Source: Candidatus Heimdallarchaeota archaeon (GTDB lineage Archaea; Asgardarchaeota; Heimdallarchaeia; JABLTI01). From it: a stretch of 33,325 nucleotides of DNA. Below the pieces are notes generated by a model, which saw only the letters and a program-made list of their open reading frames with translations, did not search any database and was not told the DNA's origin. Numbering within the stretch: position 1 is the stretch's first letter; each line of letters begins with the position of its first letter. Of the stretch, positions 14,284-21,564 are shown one piece after another. Position numbers and translations under genes: made by a program. The DNA lies in contig JAGXNT010000088.1 in the NCBI GenBank assembly GCA_019894765.1, forward strand, positions 1 to 33,325. Reading direction: 5' to 3'.

Positions 14284-17268
14284 ATGAACTTAAAAACAAC
14301 TAAAAACGTATTACTTTATTCATTATTATTTGCAGTGTTGTTAACATGTAATCTTCAACCACACCAGCAAAATGATGATTTCAAAAATGATGATATAAAT
14401 ATAGAAGACAATCTTTTGGTCAATCAAGGATTGGCTCAAAAAGATATTACTTTGAGTATCAATAGTTATCTCCATAATTATACCGAATACAGTAATTATG
14501 GTGCAGTTGATGCCAGAGATTTAGTTGTTGATGGAAACTTCGCATATTTAGCTGATGGTAGTAATGGTTTTAGAATACTCAATATAACTGATAAATCAAG
14601 CATCTCAGAAATAGGTTTCTACATAAATAGTACCTCTCCAGATATAGCTTACAGTGTCGCAATACAAGGGAACATTGCTTACTTGTGTTATGGATTAAAT
14701 GGATTAGTGATTTTAGATATTACAAATAAACCAAGTCCTAATGTATTGTTTACAATGAAGGATCAATTTGGTTTAGCATCATGTTATGATATTGACATAG
14801 ACGGAAATTATGCTTATCTTGCCTATGGTATTTTTGGCATGGCAATCGTTGATATTACAACTCCTGCTACCCCGTCTTATGTTGGTAAATATCACCATGT
14901 AAGCATTGATGTTAGAGATGTAAAAGTCTACAATATCTATGCTTTCATATGTGATGCTAATTATGGTGTTCACAAATTATCGATTTCTAATAAAGATAAT
15001 CCCACAAGACTTGGTGGTTATGATTCCGGACAAGCATTTCAAATTGAAATTAGTACTGCTTCAGATTATTACTATGCATTTGTTGCAGACTACAACGGTT
15101 TCTTTATCTTATCACTTTACAGTCATCCCAATCCAACATTAGTGTATCAATATAGCGATGCTACACATGCTAGAGGAATTCACCTTGAAAAACGAACAGC
15201 CTTTGTCACTTACGAAAATGATGTTGGCATGCGTATGTTTAATGTATCAAATGTTCTGGATGTTGAATTCGCGGGGCAATTCGAAGATACTGGTGATGGT
15301 TTTGGAGTGACAGTAGTAGATGAATATGCATACATCTTAGATGGTTCTGAAGGAATTGAACTCATCACAATTGACTCAGATGGGGACGAACTCTATGATG
15401 GTTATGAAATAAACGATGTGCTAACTGATCCTTTCGATCCTGACACTGATAATGATACCTTGTATGATGGTCCTGAATTCTTTGGTTATCCTGCTCTTGA
15501 TAATCCATACAATACTAGTGGATTCTTCTATGGTTTAGATCCATTAAACGTTGATTCCGATAATGATACTATAAGAGATGATGAAGAGATCTTTCTGGGA
15601 ATTGATGGATTTATGACTAATCCGGTTAACAATGATACTGATGCGGATGAGCTCGAAGATAGATATGAGTTAGGTGGTATTTTGTATCCAACAAGCCCCT
15701 TCGCTAATGGTACTGGTTACATATTTACAGATCCCACTGATGTTGATTCTGATAATGATCTATTATGGGATGGCGAAGAGATTAACACTTACGGAACTGA
15801 TCCTTTAGTTGTTGATACTGATGCAGATGGCATGTCCGATAAATATGAGGTTGATTACTTTTTGGATCCCCTTAGTGATGACACGACTTTAGATAAAGAC
15901 AGTGACGGTTTAACCAACATCTATGAACACAGTGTTTCTTATACAAATCCAAATAATAACGACACCGACGCAGACGACTTAACGGACGGAGAAGAAGTTA
16001 ATGGGATCTATAATGCAACTCATACTTATGCGAATGGTACCGGTTGGGTTGTTACTGGTAAACCTCTCAATTCTGACTCGGATGCAGATGGTTTGAAAGA
16101 TGGTGTTGAAGTTAAGTTTTCTGATTCCAACCCCCTCGATTCTGATTCTGATGATGATCAATTAAATGATTTTGCGGAATATATCACTTATGGGACTAAT
16201 GTAAATTCCAATGACACAGACAACGATGATCTCCCAGATTATTGGGAAGTTACATCTGGCACTGATCCACTTACGATTGATACATTCAGTGATCCAGATA
16301 ATGATAATCTTACTAATTGGCAAGAATTTCAATTAGGAACAAACCCACTTGATGATGACACTGACGGAGATGGTATGCCTGATGGTTGGGAAATTGACAA
16401 CTCATTTAATCCTCTTGTTCCAAATGGTCTTGCTGACACAGATAACGATGGTCTTACAAATCGAGAAGAATATAATGCAGGTACTAATCCAAGGAATCCC
16501 GACACCGATAACGATGGACTTGGAGATGAATGGGAAGTCGAGTATGGTACTAATCCACTTGTTGATGATGCTTCCGATGATCCTGATGGAGATGGTTTGA
16601 CTAATGAACAAGAAATGTTGAATGATACTGATCCACTCGATGATGATTCTGATGACGACTTACTCAAAGATGGCGAAGAAGTATTAATTTATGGTACTGA
16701 CCCTAATTTGGCTGACTCCGACGGAGATAGTTTTTCTGATTATCAGGAAATTCTTGATGGTACTGACCCTCTTGATGGTAACAGTAATCAAGCTCAAAGT
16801 AGACTTGCGATTCTTATTGCAATTGGTACAAGTTCTGCTATTGGTGTTTTAATTCTCTTAACAATATTCTTCATTGTTTACTGGACAACTCGTCCTGAGC
16901 AGAAGATGTTTCGATTCATCGCCAAGCAAAAAAGTGATGGTCTTGAAAGCTTATCTATCAAAGAGATTTCTGAGCAAGTTGATAAGAAACTCAACAAAGG
17001 TGATGTTAAACAACTTGTCAATGAGTTTTCCGAAGCCAAAGGTATTACTCTTGTTGATAATAGGGTTTGGTTAACCTCTCGAGAAGAAATTGAAAAGAAT
17101 ATTCAAGATTATCATATCTGGTTGAATCAAGTTAGCTCTCGAGTTATCAGTCGCAAAGATAAACAAGTAATGAGTAGTCGTATATCTCATGATATTAAGA
17201 TGTGTGAGAAACTCCAATTCAATGAATTACTTGCAGAACTCAATAAAATCTTAGAACGAGTGATTTAG
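14284..17268 (+). CDS. LVIVD + thrombospondin type-3 repeat surface protein with cytosolic wHTH-like tail
   Basis: 994 residues with a clear order. The signal peptide is at 1-23. LVIVD-type propeller repeats fill about 65-360 (GLVILDITN, GMAIVDITTP and similar). From about 363 to 825 there are 18 type-3 repeats of the D-x-D-x-D-x-x-x-D-x-x-E kind (DTDNDGLTNREE, DSDADGLKDGVE and so on), which bind calcium in thrombospondin and bacterial OmpA-like stalks. A transmembrane helix lies at about 841-866. The last 125 residues are cytosolic; SLSIKEISEQVDKKL followed by VKQLVNEFSEAKGITLV and VWLTSR looks like a winged helix-turn-helix with a C-terminal helical extension. This suggests an extended calcium-stiffened stalk presenting a propeller, with an intracellular output domain. 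The propeller ligand and any DNA target are unknown. Confidence 0.85.
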   Translation: MNLKTTKNVLLYSLLFAVLLTCNLQPHQQNDDFKNDDINIEDNLLVNQGLAQKDITLSINSYLHNYTEYSNYGAVDARDLVVDGNFAYLADGSNGFRILNITDKSSISEIGFYINSTSPDIAYSVAIQGNIAYLCYGLNGLVILDITNKPSPNVLFTMKDQFGLASCYDIDIDGNYAYLAYGIFGMAIVDITTPATPSYVGKYHHVSIDVRDVKVYNIYAFICDANYGVHKLSISNKDNPTRLGGYDSGQAFQIEISTASDYYYAFVADYNGFFILSLYSHPNPTLVYQYSDATHARGIHLEKRTAFVTYENDVGMRMFNVSNVLDVEFAGQFEDTGDGFGVTVVDEYAYILDGSEGIELITIDSDGDELYDGYEINDVLTDPFDPDTDNDTLYDGPEFFGYPALDNPYNTSGFFYGLDPLNVDSDNDTIRDDEEIFLGIDGFMTNPVNNDTDADELEDRYELGGILYPTSPFANGTGYIFTDPTDVDSDNDLLWDGEEINTYGTDPLVVDTDADGMSDKYEVDYFLDPLSDDTTLDKDSDGLTNIYEHSVSYTNPNNNDTDADDLTDGEEVNGIYNATHTYANGTGWVVTGKPLNSDSDADGLKDGVEVKFSDSNPLDSDSDDDQLNDFAEYITYGTNVNSNDTDNDDLPDYWEVTSGTDPLTIDTFSDPDNDNLTNWQEFQLGTNPLDDDTDGDGMPDGWEIDNSFNPLVPNGLADTDNDGLTNREEYNAGTNPRNPDTDNDGLGDEWEVEYGTNPLVDDASDDPDGDGLTNEQEMLNDTDPLDDDSDDDLLKDGEEVLIYGTDPNLADSDGDSFSDYQEILDGTDPLDGNSNQAQSRLAILIAIGTSSAIGVLILLTIFFIVYWTTRPEQKMFRFIAKQKSDGLESLSIKEISEQVDKKLNKGDVKQLVNEFSEAKGITLVDNRVWLTSREEIEKNIQDYHIWLNQVSSRVISRKDKQVMSSRISHDIKMCEKLQFNELLAELNKILERVI

Positions 17269-17300
17269 AAGGAATTTTTTTTCCTTCCTCTTATATTTTT
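17269..17300 (+). terminator. Small hairpin with T tracts after the 994-aa gene
   Basis: Directly after the TAG, AAGGAA (17269-17274) can pair with TTCCTT (17281-17286) around a six-T loop. A further T run lies at 17295-17301. This is a weak hairpin, but the T-rich plus strand fits archaeal termination for this gene. Confidence 0.45.
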
Positions 17301-17312
17301 TCTCTCATTTTT

Positions 17313-18128
17313 CTACTCTGGTAATGTATAGTTTTTTTTTATTTTCACTACAAGCCCATCAGCTATTAAACCTAGTAAAATATCGTTTACTTTTTCTTCT
17401 GGGATATTACAATCTTTTACAATTTGCTCTTTCTTCACTTTGGAATAACTCGTAAGGTATTTCACGATTAATCCTCTGTATCGTCTACTTTCTTTCGATT
17501 TTTCAGAATTCGTTGTTTTTGGTTTTATTCCTGTTTTTGCAGCAGTTAACACTAAAGATCCATAGTCCATTAATGCGTTGTGCCAGTCTCTTGCTCTCCC
17601 TTTAGGTAGAAGTTTTTGTGCAATGATGAAAAGCTCTTTTTCTTTTGTTTCTTCTTCTGCAAATTTTTCTGCGATTAGAATTCTTCTAATATTTGTATCT
17701 ACAGTAGCAATTTCATAATTGAAAGCGAAGATAAGAATAGACCTAGAAGTATAGGGGCCTATTCCTTTTAATTTCTGTAATTCTTCTTGTGTTTTTGGGA
17801 ACTCTTTTAATTCAACTATTTGTTTGGCAGCTTCTTGTAACCAAAGAGCTCGTCTATTATATCCCAAACCTGACCAGATTTTTAAGACAGAAGAAATAGG
17901 TGCTGAAGCTAATTTCTCTAGCGATGGAAATTCCTCGATAAATTCTAAATACTTCTCTATTGAACGATTTACTTGTGTTTGTTGCAGCATTATTTCTGCA
18001 ATCAGTATGTAATATGGATCTGTTGTTTCACGCCAAGGTAGAGATCTTTTATTCTCCATCCACCAAGCAAAAATTTTTTCCTGAAAATTTCTAATGTTTT
18101 TTTCTGATATATTGGTCATTTCTTTCAA
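17313..18128 (-). CDS. mutY: MutY-like adenine DNA glycosylase without iron-sulfur cluster
   Basis: HhH-GPD DNA glycosylase of 271 residues, expected to remove adenine opposite 8-oxoguanine. It has the LPWR motif near residue 30, EIMLQQTQV with catalytic Glu45, GLGYNRRA (87-94), the helix-hairpin-helix LKGIGPYTS (120-128) and Asp144 in VDTNIRR. This set is typical of MutY rather than endonuclease III, which would have a lysine at the active site. The C-terminal C-x6-C-x2-C-x5-C cluster motif is absent: after ALMDYGSLVLTA the chain reads KTGIKPKTTNS, and the only cysteine is Cys240. The remaining about 60 residues look like a small winged helix, not the Nudix-like domain of bacterial MutY. Start ATG 18128 or 18119. 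It follows a small unknown gene by 35 bp. Confidence 0.88.
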   Translation of the reverse strand: MKEMTNISEKNIRNFQEKIFAWWMENKRSLPWRETTDPYYILIAEIMLQQTQVNRSIEKYLEFIEEFPSLEKLASAPISSVLKIWSGLGYNRRALWLQEAAKQIVELKEFPKTQEELQKLKGIGPYTSRSILIFAFNYEIATVDTNIRRILIAEKFAEEETKEKELFIIAQKLLPKGRARDWHNALMDYGSLVLTAAKTGIKPKTTNSEKSKESRRYRGLIVKYLTSYSKVKKEQIVKDCNIPEEKVNDILLGLIADGLVVKIKKNYTLPE

Positions 18129-18163
18129 ATCATTTACTCAAATCTTATTTAGAATTAGTATTG

Positions 18164-18634
18164 TTAATCTACATTTATTATGTGACCGTTTGCTAGAATT
18201 TTTGGAAGTATTTGTTCTTCAAGAGCACCATTTTTTAGATCAATAACGAAAACCAAATGGGTCTTTAATTTAGCACTATTTCTTGAAAGATGTAGTAATT
18301 CTTGCATTAGAAGACTTCTAGTTAACAAATCAGGTATTTTCAAAGGGTCAAACCCATCGATAATTATCGTTCCTTTTTGCTCTCTATAAGTTACTTTCTG
18401 CGTCCAATGGTCGATACTAATGTTTATTCTAGTTGTTCTTAAAGCATCATCTTTTTTGAAGTGTTGTGAATCAATTTTATTTTCTATCAAGAATGAATTG
18501 AAATCTAGGTATGAATAATTGTAATCTGTGGCAAAATTATACGCTGTAAAATCTTTGATTACCCCAACTAGAAAGATCAGCTTATTTTCAGAGTTGATAA
18601 TTTCAAATGAGATATCATCTGGATTTTTAGACAT
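18164..18634 (-). CDS. Hypothetical protein, 156 aa, possible degenerate RecA-like fold
   Basis: Soluble protein of no family I recognise. Its order of strands is suggestive: KLIFLVGVIKDF near the start, then GTIIIDGFDPLK, then THLVFVIDLKNG. The middle strand with its Asp pair resembles a Walker B strand of RecA/KaiC-type ATPases, and the helix between (DLLTRSLLMQELLHLSR) fits. However, no Walker A G-x-x-x-x-G-K-S/T is present, so ATP hydrolysis is unlikely. It is transcribed just upstream of the MutY-like gene (35-bp gap) and probably belongs to the same transcript. The similarity is inference only; a structure prediction would be the way to test it. Confidence 0.6.
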   Translation of the reverse strand: MSKNPDDISFEIINSENKLIFLVGVIKDFTAYNFATDYNYSYLDFNSFLIENKIDSQHFKKDDALRTTRINISIDHWTQKVTYREQKGTIIIDGFDPLKIPDLLTRSLLMQELLHLSRNSAKLKTHLVFVIDLKNGALEEQILPKILANGHIINVD

Positions 18635-18733
18635 TTACATCATCTCTTCCTGAGTAAACCTGCTTTCACTTAGCTCACTATCTATTTTAGTGAAGCTTGT
18701 ATGATAATTTAATTAGATTCCTTTAAAATTATT

Positions 18734-19027
18734 CTAACTATCATTGAATTCTTTGCAATGCTCTGCTAAGTCTTCACATAAATCGTCCAATGTATTTTTC
18801 CATGCTTGAATTTGGACATTATTTCTTTCAATTTTAACAGCTTCATTTATGCCGCCTTTCTCTCGAGCAAGAATGCACATATGATCATCAATGAATTCTT
18901 GTATTGTGAATCCTTTTGCTCTGAAAATCTCAACTACATTATTGAATGATTGTAAATTTTCTCCAATCTTAAATGTCAATCGACAAGGTGTGTCTGCATT
19001 TGTGCATTGTTTGTTAATTTCGTTCAT
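18734..19027 (-). CDS. Hypothetical small protein, 97 aa, five cysteines
   Basis: Small soluble protein starting MNEINKQCTNAD, with Cys8, Cys15, Cys51, Cys84 and Cys91. A beta strand after the Cys pair (RLTFKIG) is followed by a helix and a strand, FRAKGFTIQEFIDDHMCILA, and a C-terminal helix with the cysteines spaced LCEDLAEHC. The N-terminal C-x6-C and C-terminal C-x6-C pairs could bind metal or form disulfides, but I do not recognise a family. It lies 99 bp upstream of the 18164 gene on the same strand and 153 bp downstream of the rhodanese gene, so operon membership is uncertain. Confidence 0.6.
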   Translation of the reverse strand: MNEINKQCTNADTPCRLTFKIGENLQSFNNVVEIFRAKGFTIQEFIDDHMCILAREKGGINEAVKIERNNVQIQAWKNTLDDLCEDLAEHCKEFNDS

Positions 19028-19180
19028 TAGTTCTTTGTGTTTAATCTCAGAGTCCTCCTAGGTAACTTAGATTTGCTAAGATTAATTATATTTTGTTGCA
19101 AGTTGGGTTTATTATTATTTCTATTTATTAGACTTCTTCATTATTTTGAAGAGCGATTACATTATTTGTTTCTTGATTAT

Positions 19181-20548
19181 CTATTCTTCTACAGGATACC
19201 CAGCATTTTTCCAAGCACTCATACTTCCAAAAACGCCAATTACTTCTTTGTAACCTTTTTCGTGCAAGTAACTTACTCCAGTAAATGTCTTGAAACCTGA
19301 ATCACAATAAACGACAATTTTTTTGTTCTTTGGAATATCTTCAAGTCTCATTGGAAGATTTCCGAGAAAAATATGATTGGTACCTTTTATTTGTCCATTT
19401 TCTTTTAGACTATGTTTTGTTCTAACATCTAATATGAAGATGTCTTCATCATCAAGATGCTCTTTCAATTCATGTACAGACCAGACCTTTGTTTCATGAT
19501 AATTCTCTCCAGCCATATACCAATTTCTAAAACCTTGTAGATATCCAATTATGTTATCAAATCCTAATCTCATTAAATATTTAATACTTTGAGATAACTC
19601 TTGATGAGTACTTTTAATGATTATAATTGGTTTTTCATAATCCAGCATCCATAAAGCAAAAGTGGGCAAGCCATTTTTCCAAATGCTAAGAGTATTTTCT
19701 ATGTGTCCACCTGCAAAACTTTCAGGCTCGCGTATATCTACAATTTGTACATCTTTTGTCAAGTAATCCTTTAGTTCATCTACCGTTAAAGCATGTGGTC
19801 TAATTTCATTATTGAGAATAGGAGCTCCTTCTAAATTGAATTTCTCAATATATCTCATATTTGGAGCGATTTCAAATTTCTCTTTTGATTTGTATTTAAT
19901 AAATTCCTCTTTTGGTAATTGTAATGGAGCATTTGTTCGCTTTTCGTACCCAATAGTAGTAAAAGGTAACCCACTAATTCCTCCACCACAAATAGATCCC
20001 GCACCATGAGCAGGTAGGACTATTGTTCCTTCATTTAGTTTCAAAAGCTTGTTGAATAAACTATCATACAACCAATTAGCAGCTTCAAGTTGCTTCTTAT
20101 CATCTCTATAAAAATCTATTCTACCAACATCACCCGCAAACAAAGCATCACCAGTGCAAATCATAATTGGATTTACAGGATCAGAATCCGTTTTCACAGT
20201 AATTGAAATGCTTTCAGGTGTATGACCTGGTGTTTCAAGAATCTCAAATTCAAGATCATCTAGCTGAAATTTATCTCCTTCTTTTGCAGGATTTCCATAT
20301 TTAAAATCAAGTTTGTGACCATGATAAATTTCTGCTCCAGTCATATGAGCGAGCTGTGGTGAACCGTTAACAAAATCCTCGTTTCGATGTGTATCGAAAA
20401 TATGAGTTATTCTTACATTGTGCGTTTGAGCATATTCTAAATAACAATCAACATCTCTTCGTGGATCGATAACAGCTGCTTTTGATGAAGAAGCAATAAA
20501 ATAGGAATTACTTGATATTCCTTTGGAAACGATTTTTTCAAATTTCAT
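19181..20548 (-). CDS. Metallo-beta-lactamase/double-rhodanese sulfur enzyme, 455 aa
   Basis: Residues 1-about 230 form a metallo-beta-lactamase fold like persulfide dioxygenases. The usual THxHxDH is DTHRNEDF: His54 and Asp58 remain, while the second and last His are Asn56 and Phe59. His109 (PGHTPES), Asp134 (CTGDALF) and His181 (LPAHGAGS) are present. His54, His109 and Asp134 are exactly the trio that holds the single iron in ETHE1-type enzymes (known for that family). Two rhodanese domains follow. The first (about 255-350) has no catalytic Cys in its loop (IKSTHQEL). The second (355-455) has the active-site loop VYCDSGFKT with Cys415. It probably oxidises or transfers persulfide sulfur in the cytosol. 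No partner is adjacent except small unknown genes downstream. Confidence 0.88.
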   Translation of the reverse strand: MKFEKIVSKGISSNSYFIASSSKAAVIDPRRDVDCYLEYAQTHNVRITHIFDTHRNEDFVNGSPQLAHMTGAEIYHGHKLDFKYGNPAKEGDKFQLDDLEFEILETPGHTPESISITVKTDSDPVNPIMICTGDALFAGDVGRIDFYRDDKKQLEAANWLYDSLFNKLLKLNEGTIVLPAHGAGSICGGGISGLPFTTIGYEKRTNAPLQLPKEEFIKYKSKEKFEIAPNMRYIEKFNLEGAPILNNEIRPHALTVDELKDYLTKDVQIVDIREPESFAGGHIENTLSIWKNGLPTFALWMLDYEKPIIIIKSTHQELSQSIKYLMRLGFDNIIGYLQGFRNWYMAGENYHETKVWSVHELKEHLDDEDIFILDVRTKHSLKENGQIKGTNHIFLGNLPMRLEDIPKNKKIVVYCDSGFKTFTGVSYLHEKGYKEVIGVFGSMSAWKNAGYPVEE

Positions 20549-20614
20549 TTTATAGACACCGGTTTGTATTATAATGAAATAATCTTATTTGAGGTTAAAA
20601 AAATAATGTTTAAA

Positions 20615-20651
20615 ATAATAAAGAAAAGAGAGTTTTAGGACATAAACTCTC
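20615..20651 (-). terminator. Hairpin plus T-rich terminator for the 247-aa gene
   Basis: GAGAGTTT (20628-20635) and AAACTCTC (20644-20651) form a perfect 8-bp stem with an 8-base loop, 14 bases past the stop of the minus-strand gene ending at 20665. On that strand the stem is followed by TTTTCTTTATTATTTT. It fits an intrinsic-type terminator. Confidence 0.65.
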
Positions 20652-20664
20652 AGAAAATTTCTTT

Positions 20665-21408
20665 TCACACTTCTGGTGTTGTTTCAGCTGGTGTTTCTTC
20701 TGGAGTTTCAACTGGTGTTTCAACAGGCTTTTCAGCTTGTTTTTCCTCTTTTAATGTAATAATCAATGATCCATTGTATTTGAATTTCTCAAAGGATTTC
20801 AAGAAATGCTTTACAATTAAAGCGGTTGCATTTTTACTATGAAAAACACATTCATCGAAATCTCTTGCGCTAAAAGGTAGATTTTTCTCTTTCCAAATCT
20901 CAACAGAATTATCAGCCATATATTCATCAATAGAAACATTAATCGCTTGTATGACCTTTTCAACTTCTTCTCCAAATTGCTTGTCATACATATAGGATCG
21001 TCTACGTAATCGATTACCCCAGAGCTCTCCTTTGTGTTTTTGCATGAGCTTTATTTTTTCTGAGTGACCAGTATTTGGTAACTGAGTATCAAGGTAAAAA
21101 GCAAGAATTGTTGTTTCAAGCATAAATCTAAGTTCTACTAATGCTGAATGATAGAAACCCCAAGAAACTAAATTTTGAACATTTGCTAGTCTCTTAGTAA
21201 AAGCATACATTTCCATAAAAACAAGAGAATTCTCATATTCTCCTATCTTCTCCTCATTCTCTTCAAGAAAGACAATAAAATCCATACCAAAATTCTTGAT
21301 CACCCCTTTCCAAGTATTGTAAGCATTTTTTGAAAATTTCTTGGTTTCTCGTTCTGTTTTTTGTGCTGCTCGTATTGATTTAAAGGAATTTAATCCGAAT
21401 AATACCAT
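20665..21408 (-). CDS. Helical hypothetical protein with Glu-Thr-Pro tail, 247 aa
   Basis: Mostly alpha-helical, predicted cytosolic, with a central helix HSALVELRFMLETTILAFYLD that resembles HEPN-like or DUF5677-like helical bundles, although I cannot assign a family. It has no membrane segment: the hydrophobic stretch is short and interrupted by charges. The last about 22 residues are a low-complexity acidic tail of near-tandem VETP/EETP/AETTP units, encoded by similar short DNA repeats around 20680-20735. The gene ends 14 bp before a good hairpin terminator. It stands alone, divergent from the glycosyltransferase gene. The tail may be disordered and repeat-variable between strains. Confidence 0.65.
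   Translation of the reverse strand: MVLFGLNSFKSIRAAQKTERETKKFSKNAYNTWKGVIKNFGMDFIVFLEENEEKIGEYENSLVFMEMYAFTKRLANVQNLVSWGFYHSALVELRFMLETTILAFYLDTQLPNTGHSEKIKLMQKHKGELWGNRLRRRSYMYDKQFGEEVEKVIQAINVSIDEYMADNSVEIWKEKNLPFSARDFDECVFHSKNATALIVKHFLKSFEKFKYNGSLIITLKEEKQAEKPVETPVETPEETPAETTPEV
20680..20735. repeat. Short imperfect tandem repeat encoding ETP units
   Basis: GGTGTTTC-like 12- to 18-base units recur three to five times (TTTCAGCTGGTG, TTTCTTCTGGAG, TTTCAACTGGTG, TTTCAACAGG). They lie inside the 3' end of the 20665-21408 gene and encode its Val/Ala-Glu-Thr-Pro tail. Confidence 0.6.
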
Positions 21409-21502
21409 AATAACACTTCCATGTTTTACTATTCTGTCAACGCTCTATTTATAATATTACTCATAAAGAAAATTTATTTTTACGTAAAAGGATTGGCAAT
21501 AT

Positions 21503-21510
21503 TTTATATA
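21503..21510 (+). promoter_or_regulatory. TATA box upstream of the GT2 gene
   Basis: TTTATATA at 21503-21510 would set a start near 21532-21535, about 30 bases before the ATG at 21565. A second AT-rich element, ATTATAAATA at 21554-21563, would instead fit a start near 21585 and the ATG at 21601. Confidence 0.45.
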
Positions 21511-21564
21511 CATATAATAGTTATAGATACTCAAACATAGCAATGATTGAAAAATTATAAATAG

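Noticed and set aside
16329..16667. Ser/Pro-rich 112-aa open frame on the minus strand
   Set aside because: It lies wholly inside the type-3 repeat region. The repeating Asp codons of the real gene read backwards as Ser/Val codons, which explains both its openness and its composition.
19037..19300. 87-aa Leu/Phe-rich plus-strand open frame
   Set aside because: It overlaps the conserved end of the second rhodanese domain and an AT-rich spacer; its hydrophobic content comes from T-rich DNA.
13249..20548. A sulfur island formed by the sulfotransferase, rhodanese and TusA-like genes
   Set aside because: The genes are kilobases apart, on different strands and in different transcripts, and sulfotransfer of PAPS is chemically unrelated to persulfide transfer.
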